The notes: generated by a model from the sequence alone, not told the origin. Positions 1-9,508 are shown, counted from the stretch's first letter. The stretch: 64,000 nucleotides of DNA from Roseivivax halotolerans (GCF_900115815.1 NZ_FOXV01000007.1:62001-126000), one strand, 5' to 3'. Numbers and translations are program-made.

Positions 1-1060
1 CCGGGATCGTGCCGTCGAGACACATGTAATCGTTGATCTGGCCCATCGCTCCGAAGGCCGATTTCCGCCCGAGCCAGATCCGCCCGGCCTCGTCGGCATC
101 CTTGGCCTCGCGCAGCTCGACCGGGTCGTGCCGACGCGCGATCTCCATGATGAGGCTCAGCTGGTGATCGATCTCGGCATCCGATCCTTCCACCTCCACG
201 ATCAGAAGCGCCTCGCAATCGGGATAGCCGGCCTTTGCGAACGCCTCGCAGGCGCGGATGCAGGGCCGGTCCATGAACTCGATCGCGACGGGCAGGACAC
301 CGGCCTTGATGATATCCGACACGCAGGCCCCGGCCACCTCATTCGAACCGAAACCCATCAACACCGGCCGTGCGCCTTCGGGTTTGCGAAGGATCCGCAA
401 TGTGGCCTCGGTCACGACGCCAAGCTGCCCTTCGGATCCGCAGATCACGCCCAGAAGATCGAGCCCGCCCGCATCGAGATGCGCGCCGCCGAGTTCGACA
501 ACGGTCCCATCCATCTGCACCATCGTGACGCCGAGAAGGTTGTTCGTCGTCACGCCGTATTTGAGGCAATGCGCGCCGCCCGAATTCATCGCGATATTGC
601 CCGCGATGGCGCAGGCCAGCTGCGAGGAGGGGTCAGGGGCGTAGAAGAACTGCTCTTCCTCGACGGCGCCCGTCACCGACAGGTTGGTCCGCCCGGTCTG
701 CACCCGGATGAAGCGGTTGTCGTAGTCGGTTTCGATCACTTCATTGAGGCGCGCGACGCCGAGGATCACGCAATCGGCAGTCGGCAGCGCGCCCCCGGCA
801 AGGGAGGTGCCCGAGCCACGCGGCACGACCGGCACGCCCATCTCGTGGCAGATCCGCAAGACGTCCGAGACCTCTTCGGTGGAGGCGGGCAGCACGGCGG
901 CAAGCGGCGGGCATTTATAGGCGGTTAATGCATCGCATTCGTAGGCGCGGGTTTCGGCCACATCCGCGATCACGGCATCCGCAGGCAGTACCTTTCGCAG
1001 TCGCGCGACGATCTCGTCCTTGCGGGACAGAACGGCACTGTCGGGTGTCGGCATATCCAT
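1..1060 (-). CDS. glcD: Glycolate oxidase subunit GlcD-like FAD-linked oxidase (3' end outside window)
   Basis: FAD-binding oxidase of the GlcD/D-lactate dehydrogenase family, which oxidises glycolate or a related 2-hydroxyacid to the keto acid, usually with GlcE and GlcF. The first 353 codons lie in the window; the C-terminal part runs off the left edge. The FAD_binding_4 signature RGSGTSLAGG is at residues 81-90 and a second FAD-contact stretch GNIAMNSGGAHCLKYG at 154-169. The start is the ATG at 1060, preceded by AGAGGA about 10 bases upstream; an in-frame ATG at 1054 is possible. The substrate cannot be told from this part. GlcE and GlcF would lie beyond the edge on this strand. Confidence 0.9.
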   Translation of the reverse strand, partial: MDMPTPDSAVLSRKDEIVARLRKVLPADAVIADVAETRAYECDALTAYKCPPLAAVLPASTEEVSDVLRICHEMGVPVVPRGSGTSLAGGALPTADCVILGVARLNEVIETDYDNRFIRVQTGRTNLSVTGAVEEEQFFYAPDPSSQLACAIAGNIAMNSGGAHCLKYGVTTNNLLGVTMVQMDGTVVELGGAHLDAGGLDLLGVICGSEGQLGVVTEATLRILRKPEGARPVLMGFGSNEVAGACVSDIIKAGVLPVAIEFMDRPCIRACEAFAKAGYPDCEALLIVEVEGSDAEIDHQLSLIMEIARRHDPVELREAKDADEAGRIWLGRKSAFGAMGQINDYMCLDGTIP

Positions 1061-1198
1061 GGCGCGGCCCTCCTCTGACGCGCGGGAAACATCTAGCATA
1101 CGGGGCCTCAAGTCCAGTGCGCCGCATCTGTCATCTCGCCGCATCGCCCGCACGACATTAGCCTTGCGCGGACCTGTCCGATCGCTCAAACGAGAGAC

Positions 1199-1609
1199 AT
1201 GACCTGGATCAAGATCGTCCATATTCTCTGCGTGATGGGCTGGATGACCTCCATCTTCGCCGTGCCGCGCGCGCTCATCTACTGGAAGCGCGAATATGCG
1301 CGCCTCGGAGAGTTCGGTCCCTTGGGCGACCTGACGATCCGGCTCTACCGCTTTTCGCTGGGCCTCGGTGTGATCGCGCTCATCACCGGGCTTTGGCTCG
1401 GCGGGCTTCTGGCCATGCCGGACTGGGTCTGGCTGAAGCTCGCGCTGGTGATCCTTCTGGCCGCGCATTACGGGTGGACCGGTCGCATGGTCCTGCGCGC
1501 ACGCAAGGGCACCTTCACCGAGAGCGACCGCTTCCTGCGGATCTTCAACGAGGCGAGCGTGTTCGGGGTCATCGCGATCCTCTGGGTCGTCGTCGCGAAG
1601 CCGTTCTGA
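1199..1609 (+). CDS. HemJ/CopD-like small membrane protein
   Basis: A 136-residue integral membrane protein with about four hydrophobic segments (near 5-25, 48-70, 76-97 and 115-133). The N-terminal KIVHILCVMGWM with His8 and the C-terminal RIFNEASVFG followed by VVVAKPF resemble the UPF0093/HemJ family, in which HemJ is protoporphyrinogen IX oxidase of haem synthesis. Whether this is the true HemJ or a paralogue is unclear, because the middle of the protein diverges from what I expect of HemJ. The next gene, a DUF599 membrane protein, starts 3 bases after the stop, so the two are probably co-transcribed. Confidence 0.6.
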   Translation: MTWIKIVHILCVMGWMTSIFAVPRALIYWKREYARLGEFGPLGDLTIRLYRFSLGLGVIALITGLWLGGLLAMPDWVWLKLALVILLAAHYGWTGRMVLRARKGTFTESDRFLRIFNEASVFGVIAILWVVVAKPF

Positions 1610-1612
1610 CCC

Positions 1613-2320
1613 ATGCCGAGCGTCCTCGACCTTCTGACCTGGCTCGACTGGCTCGCTCTCGCGCTTCTGCTGATCGCCTGGCTCGCCACGACCCGCGCGG
1701 TCGAACATCCGCCTTCGCGGCGGCCCTCGACCTCGTCCTTGATGGCTTCCTACCGGCGTGCCTGGATGGTGCATTTCGTGACGCGTCAGCCGCGCATCTT
1801 CGACAGCCAGATTGTCGGTATCCTGCGGCAGGGCACGGCGTTCTTCGCTTCGGCCAGCATGATCGCGATCGGCGGCGGGCTCGCGCTGATCGGCAATGCC
1901 GATCAGCTTCGCGGGCTGGCGAGCGATCTTGCGCTGGGCACCGATCCGGTCGTCCTGTGGGAGCTGAAGGTGATCCTGATGCTGCTTTTCGCGATCAATG
2001 CCTTTCTGAAATTCGTCTGGTCGCACCGGCTGTTCGGCTATTGCGCGGTGCTCATGGCCGCGGTGCCGAACGATATCGCCGATCCGGGCACGTTCGAGAG
2101 GGCGCGGCAGGCGGGTGAGATCAACGTGACCGCCGCGCGCAGTTACAATCGCGGCCTCAGGGCCGTCTATTTCGGGATCGCCTCCACCGCATGGCTGGTC
2201 GGGGCCTGGGCGCTGATCCTCGCCACGGCTCTGACGACGGCGGTGATCCTCCGGCGCGAGTTCCTGTCGGACAGCCGCGAGGTGCTGTTGTCGAACCTGC
2301 CGAAAGACACGGAAAAATGA
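1613..2320 (+). CDS. DUF599 family membrane protein
   Basis: A 235-residue inner-membrane protein with about four hydrophobic segments (residues ~10-27, 75-100, 118-145, 185-210). The stretch YRRAWMVHFVTRQPRIFDSQ, followed by an IVGILRQGTAFFAS segment, is typical of DUF599 proteins, whose role is unknown. Arg, Trp and Phe residues between the first two membrane segments are the conserved feature of the family. It starts 3 bases after the HemJ-like gene and probably shares its transcript; a functional link to haem is only suggested by this position. Confidence 0.8.
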   Translation: MPSVLDLLTWLDWLALALLLIAWLATTRAVEHPPSRRPSTSSLMASYRRAWMVHFVTRQPRIFDSQIVGILRQGTAFFASASMIAIGGGLALIGNADQLRGLASDLALGTDPVVLWELKVILMLLFAINAFLKFVWSHRLFGYCAVLMAAVPNDIADPGTFERARQAGEINVTAARSYNRGLRAVYFGIASTAWLVGAWALILATALTTAVILRREFLSDSREVLLSNLPKDTEK

Positions 2321-2356
2321 GCCCCGTTTCATCGCGTCGGTGCTAGCTAGAGACAC

Positions 2357-2716
2357 ATGAAATCACTGCTCCTGCCACTCCTCCTCGCCACCACCGCTGC
2401 TCATGCCGATCCGGTCACGATCGTCGATGCGTCGATGGAGAAGACGGGCATGGATTGGCGTGTCTCCGTAACGCTCGAACATCCCGATACCGGCTGGGAT
2501 CATTATGCCGATGGCTGGCGCGTGGAGACCGAGGACGGACAGGTTCTCGGAACCCGGACCCTTCACCATCCTCACGTGACCGAGCAGCCCTTCACCCGGT
2601 CTCTGTCATCGGTTCAGGTGCCCGATGGCGTCTGGACAGTCTTCATCCGCGCGAAATGTTCGGTCGACGGCTGGGGAGAGGAGCGGTTGGCCGTGAAGGT
2701 GCGCCCGGAGCTGTAA
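2357..2716 (+). CDS. Small exported protein of unknown function
   Basis: A 119-residue protein with a clear Sec signal peptide (MKSLLLPLLLATTAAHA, cleavage before DPV near residue 18) and a short soluble domain that looks beta-rich. HPDTGWDHYADGW at about 43-55 and VWTVFIRAKCSVDGWG near 90-105 are the most distinctive stretches. It has one Cys, no lipobox and no metal-site pattern I recognise. Such short periplasmic proteins recur in Rhodobacteraceae. It follows the DUF599 gene by 36 bases and faces the BatA-like operon, whose last stop lies 41 bases further on. Confidence 0.75.
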   Translation: MKSLLLPLLLATTAAHADPVTIVDASMEKTGMDWRVSVTLEHPDTGWDHYADGWRVETEDGQVLGTRTLHHPHVTEQPFTRSLSSVQVPDGVWTVFIRAKCSVDGWGEERLAVKVRPEL

Positions 2717-2757
2717 GCCCGGAGCGCTTGCGGTCGTCTGGTTTTCGTGCCCAGCCC

Positions 2758-4803
2758 TTAGCGCCGTCCCTCGCGAAGCCACGCGCCCAGGATCAGCGCC
2801 GAGGCCAGCAGCAGCGTCAGCCAAGCCGGCAGCAGCGGCACGTTCCGTACATCCAGCGTCTGATAGGCGTCACGCGGCGTGATACCGATCCAGCCACGTC
2901 CCGCTGCCGGGCGCCCCTCTGCGACTTCGCGAATACGCGGCAGACCTTCTTCGAGGCGGAGGATTCCGCCGTCCCGGCTGTCGATCACCGGCTGCATGAC
3001 TTCGCCCGAAGCGATGGTTTCCTCGAATTCGCGCGGCGCGGCGGGGCCGAGGCCGACCACGGCCTCCTGCTCGCCTTCCGCAAGCCGGTAGAGCCCGATC
3101 TCCGGTCCTTCGTAGAGGGCCTCGAACCGGCCGGGGCTGACCTCTTCCAGCGTGATCTCCTCGGTCTCTCCGTTGGGCCGAGTGACCGTCACTGGGCCGA
3201 CCTCGTCACCCAGGGTCCGGCGGATGATCCGCATGGTCTGGCCTGTCGCCTTGGCATAGAGCGTCTCTTCCTCGAGCTCTGGCTCTTTCATCATCCAATG
3301 GGCGAGACGGCGCAGAAGCTCGAGCTGCGGGCCGCCGCCTTCGTAGCCACGCGACCAGAGCCAGGCCTGATCGGACGCCATGAGCGAGATACGCCCCTCG
3401 CCGACCCGGTCGAGCACCAGAAGCGGGCGGTCGCCCACGCCGGACATCAGGGTATCCCCCGCATCGGCACTCGTCTCGATCTCGATCTGCCTGAGCCAGC
3501 GTCCCCAGGTCTCCTCACCCAGAAGGCCCGCCGTCACCGGATGCTTGTCGCCGAGATCCGTGATCTGCGGGCGGAAACTCTCATCGATGACCCGAGCGGT
3601 CGGCGTGCCTGGCACGATGTCCCCGAGCGGCGACCGGAAGAGCGAATCCGCCGAGGCGAAATCCGGCCCGGCCGAGATCAGAACCGCGCCACCTTCCTCG
3701 ACATAGTTGCGAACGTTGTCGAGATAGATCGCCGGCAGGATGCCGCGCCGCTTGTAACGGTCGAAGATGATGAGGTCGAAATCCTCGATCTTGTCGAGGA
3801 AAAGCTCGCGCGTCGGGAAAGCGATCAGCGAAAGCTCGTTGACCGGCACGCCGTCCTGCTTCTCCGGGGGGCGCAGGATGGTGAAGTGAACAAGGTCGAC
3901 CGAGCTGTCGGATTTCAGAAGATTTCGCCATGTCCGACCGCCCGCATGCGGCTCGCCCGAGACAAGCAGCACCCGCAGCCGGTCGCGCACACCGTTGATC
4001 TGCACGAGCGCGGAATTGTTGCGGTCTGTGAGCTCGCCCTCTGCGGTGGGCGTCGTGAACTGGATCACATTGAGCCCGCCGTGGGGCAGGGTGATCGGCA
4101 GCTCGATATCCTCGCCCACGGGAACGGTGAAGGTCTGCGGCTCGGCCCCGTCGACCGAGATGTCGAGCGGCACGGTCCCCGCATCGGGCGCCGCGCCGTC
4201 ATCCTCGAGCCGCACGGTCAGCGTCACCGGCTCGTCGAGGATCGCGAAGGCGGGCGCGTTCTTGACGATGAGACGTCGATCCCAGTCGTCCTCCTGCCCG
4301 GTCAGCAGAAGATGCATCGGCGCGGGCAGGTCGGGCGCACGATCGAGATCGTGCAGACGTCCGTCCGACGCGGTGATGATCCCCGCGATCCGGCCGCGCG
4401 GCTCTTCGGCGAGCGCGGTGTTGAGCGCCGTCATCAGGAGCGTGCCCTGATCTTCCTGGCCGTCGCCGACTGCGACGCGGCGAACCTCTGTATTGGGACG
4501 ATCGGCAAGCTCGGCCTCGATGGCGTCAAGCGCGCTTGCGGTCGTACCTTCCCGTTCGGCCAGCCGCTGCGAGGCTGACCGGTCGTCAAGAAGGATCACG
4601 ATATCCGACAGCGGCGCGCGGTCCTCGTCCTGCAGCGAAGGCTGCGTCAGCGCGGCGATGAGGACCAGTGCGGCGAGGCCCCGCAAGGCCCATCCCGCCA
4701 GTCCCCGGAACACCGCGACGACGAGGCCGCCAAAGGCGATTGCGGCCAGAACGCCGATGGCGATCCAGGGCAGAAGCGGGTCGAAGATGATGCCGTCGAT
4801 CAT
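2758..4803 (-). CDS. Large membrane protein with a class I amidotransferase-like fold, last gene of the MoxR operon
   Basis: A 681-residue protein with two N-terminal membrane segments (residues ~10-30 and 38-55) and one at the C terminus (~655-675). The long middle part should therefore lie in the periplasm. A block near 60-150 (DIVILLDDRSAS onward) resembles a degenerate von Willebrand A fold. The region around 300-400, with VLLVSGEPHAGG, DLIIFDRYKRRG and a VEEGGAVLISAGPDF stretch, looks like a class I glutamine amidotransferase fold without an obvious catalytic Cys. Its ATG at 4803 overlaps the stop of the DUF4159 gene (ATGA), so translation is coupled. Role unknown; the family context is BatA/BatB-like. 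Confidence 0.8.
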   Translation of the reverse strand: MIDGIIFDPLLPWIAIGVLAAIAFGGLVVAVFRGLAGWALRGLAALVLIAALTQPSLQDEDRAPLSDIVILLDDRSASQRLAEREGTTASALDAIEAELADRPNTEVRRVAVGDGQEDQGTLLMTALNTALAEEPRGRIAGIITASDGRLHDLDRAPDLPAPMHLLLTGQEDDWDRRLIVKNAPAFAILDEPVTLTVRLEDDGAAPDAGTVPLDISVDGAEPQTFTVPVGEDIELPITLPHGGLNVIQFTTPTAEGELTDRNNSALVQINGVRDRLRVLLVSGEPHAGGRTWRNLLKSDSSVDLVHFTILRPPEKQDGVPVNELSLIAFPTRELFLDKIEDFDLIIFDRYKRRGILPAIYLDNVRNYVEEGGAVLISAGPDFASADSLFRSPLGDIVPGTPTARVIDESFRPQITDLGDKHPVTAGLLGEETWGRWLRQIEIETSADAGDTLMSGVGDRPLLVLDRVGEGRISLMASDQAWLWSRGYEGGGPQLELLRRLAHWMMKEPELEEETLYAKATGQTMRIIRRTLGDEVGPVTVTRPNGETEEITLEEVSPGRFEALYEGPEIGLYRLAEGEQEAVVGLGPAAPREFEETIASGEVMQPVIDSRDGGILRLEEGLPRIREVAEGRPAAGRGWIGITPRDAYQTLDVRNVPLLPAWLTLLLASALILGAWLREGRR

Positions 4804-7577
4804 TGGCCAAGCCTGTCCAGAAGGGCGGGCACATGCACCTGGTCGGATTTGTAATTGCCGGTCAGCACATGCATCACGAGGTTGACCCCGAAGCGGTAGG
4901 CGATCTCGCGTTGACGCTCACCTGAGAAGCCGCTGCCAATCGGGCGCAGGGGCTGCCCGGATTGATCGACCGCCCAAGCGGAGGCCCAGTCATTTCCGCC
5001 GATCACCACCGGGGTCACGTTGTCGTTGAGGTTGCGGAAGGGCATCCCCTCGATCTGTTCGGCATCGGGCGGCGCGGCCTCGACCCAGACATCGCGGCTT
5101 GCGTAGCGCCCGGGGAAATCCTGCAAGAGATAAAAGGTGCGCGTCAGAACATGGTCCTCGGGGACTGGCTCGAGCGGCGGCACGTCGAGCGGCTGCGCGA
5201 GTTCCTGCAGCTTGCGACCGTTGGGCGAGGAAGCTCCGAAACTCGCGATATCCGCATCGCGCGTATCGAACAGGATCATCCCGCCAGAGCGCAGGTATTC
5301 GTTGAGCTTGGCATAAGCGGCGGGCGAGGGCGTCGCCTGATCCGGTGTGACCGGCCAGTAGAGCATCGGGAAGAATGCCAGCTCGTCCTCTTCGAGATTC
5401 ACGCCCACCGGATCACCGGGCTCCACCGAGGTGCGATAGAACAGCGTGTCGGAGAGGCCGCGCAAACCGGCCTGAGCCACGCGGTCGATCTCCTCGTCGC
5501 CGGTCAGAATGTGTCCGAGAGTCAACTCGGCGGTCACATCGATTGCAAAGGCGGTCTCGCCCTGAGGCTCGCTGCTCTCCTGAGCGCGCGCTTGCGGCAC
5601 GGCAAGCGTCATCGCGGCAAGCACGACAGCCGCGGCCCGCGCCGCCATCAGGCGTCCCGAGAGCGCGAGAGAGGCGAGAATGTCCGCGACCAGTAGCAAC
5701 GTCGCGAGGGCCAGAAGATACCCTGCGAGCGGCGTCTCCTCGGCGCGGTCCAGCCCCTCCACGGTGATCCGGTCGGGCCAGGCCGCCGGTGTCAGCTCCG
5801 CATCGCGTGGCGTCACGTTGCGCGACAGGCTGCGCTCGTCGCCTTGGTAGAGGCCGGGTCTCAGATCGGGGCCGAGCGGATCCTCGATCAGGGTCTCGCC
5901 GGACACGCCGGGCAGGTTCCCGGCCTCGCCAAGCCCGCCGAAGGCATCGAGTACACGCACCGGCTGCCAGGTCGTGCCCTCTAACTCGCTTGCCTCCGGC
6001 TCGGCGGGCATCGAGGACACGGCGAGCCGTTCAAGCATCTGCACGAAGAGGCCCGAGAGCGGCAGGGTCGACCATTCTGCATTCGCCGTGACATGGAAGA
6101 GCACGACCTGCCCCTGACCTTCGCGCTTGCGGGTCACGAGCGGTGTGCCATCTGTCAATTGCGCGATCACGCGGGAGGCCAGCGTCGGGTCGGGCTGCGC
6201 CATCACCTGCGCGGTGACCGTGACATCCTCGGGAAGTTCAAGGCCGAAGAACGGGCTTTCGGCGTCAAACGGCGCGAGCGTCTTGGGCTCGCCCCAGCTC
6301 ATCGCGCCGCCCACCGTGCGGCCCCCGGCGCGCAGTCGCACCGGCATCAGCGCGTCTTCGGTCGCGCGGCTCACCTCGCTTGCGGCAAGGCGGGGACCGG
6401 CAAAGCGCAGGAGCATCCCGCCGCCCTCGACCCATTCGAGCAGTGCCTCTTTTTCAGCCTCGCTGACCGTGGCGACATCGGCAAGCACGATCACGTCGGG
6501 ATTGGCGGGCAGGACATCGAGAAGTCCGCCGTCGATCAGGTCGGCGGTCGGCTCAAGCGCGCGGTTGAGATAGTGCAGCGGCGAGAGCAGCTCGAGCCCC
6601 TCGCGGTTTTCCGAGCCCGCGATCAGCGCGACCTCGCGGCGGCGCAGGCTGTCGTCGGGCAGCGTGACCGCCCCGGCGGACGACGAGGCTTCGACCTCGA
6701 ACCGCTCGACGCGGGCGCGCAACTCCGCGGGCAGCGACAATGCGCCCTCGGCCGTGGTCGCGCCATCCTCGAAGGTCATCGGCAGGCGGGCCAGCACGGC
6801 AGGGTTGCCAGACGGATCTTGTCCCTCGGCCACGATGCCGACTTCCGCTTCTGCGCCGGCACGCAGACGATGCAGCGTCAATGCGACCTCGCCATCCTCG
6901 AACCGGGCAGGCTCGAGCGCATAGACCGGCGCGGGACTTTCGAAGACTGTCACCCGCCCGCGCGCCTCGAGCGCGTTCAGCACGTCGCTCCGGCTGTCGC
7001 GGGCGAGCCCGTCCGAGAACCAGAATGTGTCGAAATCTCCCTCCGGCAACGAGGCCAGCGCGGTTTCTACACGCGCTGTATCCGGCTCCCAGGGCTGCGG
7101 CGCGAGGCCCGACAACCTGTTGCGCAAGGTTTGCGCGCCTTGAAACGTCGCGGCTTCCGGGCTCGCGAGGTTCAGCGTCGCCACAGGCCTGTCGTTCCGT
7201 CCCGCCTCGGCCAAAAGCCCATCCAGCGCCAGTATCTTCGCGCGCCAGTTCTGCGCCGACGCCCAGGAGCCGTCAAAGAGAACGAGAAGCGGCGCGTCGC
7301 CATCGGCCGCCGTCTCTTCGTCCGGATTGAGGATCGGCCCGGACAAGCCGATGATGATCGCCGCCACGGCAAGCATCCGCAGCAGGAGAAGCCACCAGGG
7401 CGTGCGGTCGCTGACCTGCTCGTCGTCTTTCAGGCCCATCAGGAGCACGACGCCGGGGAACATCCGCCGCACCGGGGCGGGCGGGACAGCGCGCAGGATC
7501 ACCCAGAGGATGGGAAGGGCCAGAAGACCCAGAAGCAGCCACGGCGTCGTGAAGCCGAGGATCCCGAACAACGTCAT
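4800..7577 (-). CDS. BatA N-terminal plus DUF4159 membrane protein
   Basis: A 925-residue protein. Residues 1-90 match the BatA/aerotolerance N-terminal region: a membrane segment at ~8-28, the RRMFPGVVLLMGLKDDEQVS stretch, and a second membrane segment at ~62-80. A degenerate VWA-like domain follows (DAPLLVLFDGSWASAQNW). Two membrane segments lie near 630-680, then a DUF4159 domain fills about residues 690-925 (AELTLGHILTGDEEIDRV and GGMILFDTRDADI). DUF4159 is an amidotransferase-like fold of unknown activity. It overlaps the DUF58 stop by ATGA and the next gene start by ATGA, as expected for subunits made in fixed ratio. Confidence 0.88.
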   Translation of the reverse strand: MTLFGILGFTTPWLLLGLLALPILWVILRAVPPAPVRRMFPGVVLLMGLKDDEQVSDRTPWWLLLLRMLAVAAIIIGLSGPILNPDEETAADGDAPLLVLFDGSWASAQNWRAKILALDGLLAEAGRNDRPVATLNLASPEAATFQGAQTLRNRLSGLAPQPWEPDTARVETALASLPEGDFDTFWFSDGLARDSRSDVLNALEARGRVTVFESPAPVYALEPARFEDGEVALTLHRLRAGAEAEVGIVAEGQDPSGNPAVLARLPMTFEDGATTAEGALSLPAELRARVERFEVEASSSAGAVTLPDDSLRRREVALIAGSENREGLELLSPLHYLNRALEPTADLIDGGLLDVLPANPDVIVLADVATVSEAEKEALLEWVEGGGMLLRFAGPRLAASEVSRATEDALMPVRLRAGGRTVGGAMSWGEPKTLAPFDAESPFFGLELPEDVTVTAQVMAQPDPTLASRVIAQLTDGTPLVTRKREGQGQVVLFHVTANAEWSTLPLSGLFVQMLERLAVSSMPAEPEASELEGTTWQPVRVLDAFGGLGEAGNLPGVSGETLIEDPLGPDLRPGLYQGDERSLSRNVTPRDAELTPAAWPDRITVEGLDRAEETPLAGYLLALATLLLVADILASLALSGRLMAARAAAVVLAAMTLAVPQARAQESSEPQGETAFAIDVTAELTLGHILTGDEEIDRVAQAGLRGLSDTLFYRTSVEPGDPVGVNLEEDELAFFPMLYWPVTPDQATPSPAAYAKLNEYLRSGGMILFDTRDADIASFGASSPNGRKLQELAQPLDVPPLEPVPEDHVLTRTFYLLQDFPGRYASRDVWVEAAPPDAEQIEGMPFRNLNDNVTPVVIGGNDWASAWAVDQSGQPLRPIGSGFSGERQREIAYRFGVNLVMHVLTGNYKSDQVHVPALLDRLGQ

Positions 7578-8449
7578 GCGGCGCCTCCGTCAATCGCGCG
7601 CCAAAGCCACAGAAGCGCGGATTGCGCCGTCGACGAGGTGTGATGGCATTCGTAGTGCCACCCCGTCAGCCGCGCGAGATGGGACAGGCGGTCTTTCCGC
7701 TCGGCCAGCCGTTCAAGGTAGCGATCGCGCAGATCGTTGGCCTTGAGCGTCTCGTGCGCCATCGCCCCGCCGACCGATTGAAAGATGGTGCGCCCGCGAT
7801 AGGGAAAGGCTTCTTCGGCGGGGTCCAGAACCTGCAGGAGCACGCCCCGCACGCCGCGATCCGCAGCCTTTGTCAGCGCTGCCTCGACACCTTCGAAATC
7901 CCCCATGAAATCCGAGATGAAGACGGCCCGCGCATGCGGGATCATGCCCCGCGCCTCCGGAGCGGCATATTCCTCGGCGTCCTCGTCCGAGAAATATTCG
8001 GCAAGCCGCAAAAGCTGTTCCGACCCGCGCCGGGGCGGCAGTGTGAAGCCGGTCAGGCCCACGCGCTCCCCGCCGCGATTGAGCAGGATCGCGACCGCGA
8101 GGCCGAGAAGGCGCGCCCTGTCGGCTTTCTGGGGCAGTTTTTCCTCGGAGGCGAAGCGCATGGATGCCGCGCGGTCCACCCACAGAAGTACGCTCTGCGC
8201 GATTTGCCATTCGCGGTCCTTGACGAATTGCGAGTCCCCGCGCGCCGAGCGCCGCCAGTCGATGGAGCGGTAGCTGTCGCCCGGCATCAGCGGGCGGTAC
8301 TGCCAGAAATCGTCGCCGAGCCCGGCGCGCCGGCGACCGTGATCGCCCAGGAGCACCGTTCCGGCGAGCTTTTCGGCGCGCGCCAGAAGTGGCGGGAGCC
8401 GCGAGGCCTCGGCCTCGGCGCGGGCGCGGAGGGCGAGTTCTGGTGTCAA
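7574..8449 (-). CDS. DUF58 domain protein
   Basis: DUF58 proteins partner MoxR AAA+ ATPases; their biochemical role is not settled. The domain signature FWQYRPLMPGDSYRSIDWR is at residues 48-66 and is followed by a VWA-like core (VLLWVDRAASMRF). I chose a TTG start at 8449 (MTPELALRAR in the protein) because it overlaps the MoxR stop as TTGA and gives the usual length, 291 residues. The open frame extends 75 codons further upstream, but that part lies inside moxR and has shadow-like composition. Confidence 0.88.
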   Translation of the reverse strand: MTPELALRARAEAEASRLPPLLARAEKLAGTVLLGDHGRRRAGLGDDFWQYRPLMPGDSYRSIDWRRSARGDSQFVKDREWQIAQSVLLWVDRAASMRFASEEKLPQKADRARLLGLAVAILLNRGGERVGLTGFTLPPRRGSEQLLRLAEYFSDEDAEEYAAPEARGMIPHARAVFISDFMGDFEGVEAALTKAADRGVRGVLLQVLDPAEEAFPYRGRTIFQSVGGAMAHETLKANDLRDRYLERLAERKDRLSHLARLTGWHYECHHTSSTAQSALLWLWRAIDGGAA

Positions 8450-9453
8450 GCGGCGGCCTCGCTCCGCAGGAGCCCGCCTGCAACCTCTTCGATGAGCGCG
8501 CCGAGATCCTCGCCACGTGCCCGGGCCGAGAAGGTCAGCGCCATCCGGTGAACAAGCACCGGCCGTGCCAGCGCCGTCACGTCCTCCATCGAAGGAGCGA
8601 GCCGACCTTGCAGAAGCGCGCGTGCCCGCACCGTCAGCATCAGCGCCTGCGCGGCGCGCGGTCCCGGCCCCCACGCCACGATATCGCGCACACGCTCGGG
8701 CGAGGACGGGTCCGCAGGCCGGAACGCGCGGACGAGATCAAGGATCGTCTCGACCACGGTGTCACCCACGGGCATCCGCCGCAGAAGGCGCTGCGCCGCG
8801 ATGAGGCTCGCGGGATCGAAGACCTGGTAGGCCTCGGCTTCCTCGGCGCCGGTCGTGGCCAGAAGGATGTCCTTTTCGGTGTCCCGATCCGGGTACGCCA
8901 CGTCGATCTGCACCAGAAAGCGGTCGAGCTGCGCCTCGGGCAGGGGATAGGTGCCTTCCTGCTCGATCGGGTTCTGCGTGGCGAGAACGTGGAACGGTGC
9001 TTCGAGCGCGCGGGTCTCCCCGGCGACAGTCACGACTTTTTCCTGCATCGCCTGAAGGAGCGCCGATTGCGTGCGCGGCGAGGCGCGGTTGATCTCGTCC
9101 GCCATCAGGAGCTGGCAGAAGATCGGACCTTCGATGAACTTGAACGCGCGGCTGCCATCCGCGCCCGTCTCGAGCACTTCGGAGCCGAGAATATCGGCGG
9201 GCATGAGGTCGGGCGTGAACTGCACGCGATTCCCGTTGAGGCCCATCACGGTCGAAAGCGTCTCGACGAGTCGCGTCTTTCCGAGGCCCGGCAGACCGAT
9301 CAGCAGCGCGTGCCCGCCGCAGAGCATGGACGCGAGAGTAAGGTCCACAACCTGCTCCTGGCCAATGAAACGGCGGGTGATCGCGGTTTTGGCCTCGGAG
9401 AGCTTCGCCTCTAGCACTTCGATCTCGGCGACAAGGTCTTCTGCGTCGGCCAT
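8446..9453 (-). CDS. MoxR-family AAA+ ATPase
   Basis: A 335-residue AAA+ ATPase of the MoxR family, thought to act as a chaperone or activator with VWA-domain partners. Walker A GLPGLGKT is at residues 53-60 and Walker B LLMADE at 115-120, followed by INRASPRTQSALLQAMQE, the MoxR signature. The start ATG at 9453 has GAGGAG about 10 bases upstream; the frame is open further upstream but would run into the divergent DUF1285 gene. It is the first gene of a four-gene coupled operon, and the promoter should lie in the 55-base gap shared with DUF1285. Confidence 0.93.
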   Translation of the reverse strand: MADAEDLVAEIEVLEAKLSEAKTAITRRFIGQEQVVDLTLASMLCGGHALLIGLPGLGKTRLVETLSTVMGLNGNRVQFTPDLMPADILGSEVLETGADGSRAFKFIEGPIFCQLLMADEINRASPRTQSALLQAMQEKVVTVAGETRALEAPFHVLATQNPIEQEGTYPLPEAQLDRFLVQIDVAYPDRDTEKDILLATTGAEEAEAYQVFDPASLIAAQRLLRRMPVGDTVVETILDLVRAFRPADPSSPERVRDIVAWGPGPRAAQALMLTVRARALLQGRLAPSMEDVTALARPVLVHRMALTFSARARGEDLGALIEEVAGGLLRSEAAA

Positions 9454-9508
9454 GGCATTGCTCCTCGGTGCGGCTACATTTGTGCTGAGAGTATCCTTCG
9501 ACACGGAA

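Noticed and set aside
2455-4578. A 707-residue plus-strand open frame.
   Set aside because: It lies antisense to the amidotransferase-fold gene, is rich in Arg, Asp, His and Gly in the way of GC-rich shadow frames, and has no recognisable domain.
6093-7643. A 516-residue plus-strand frame.
   Set aside because: Antisense to the BatA/DUF4159 gene and shadow-like.
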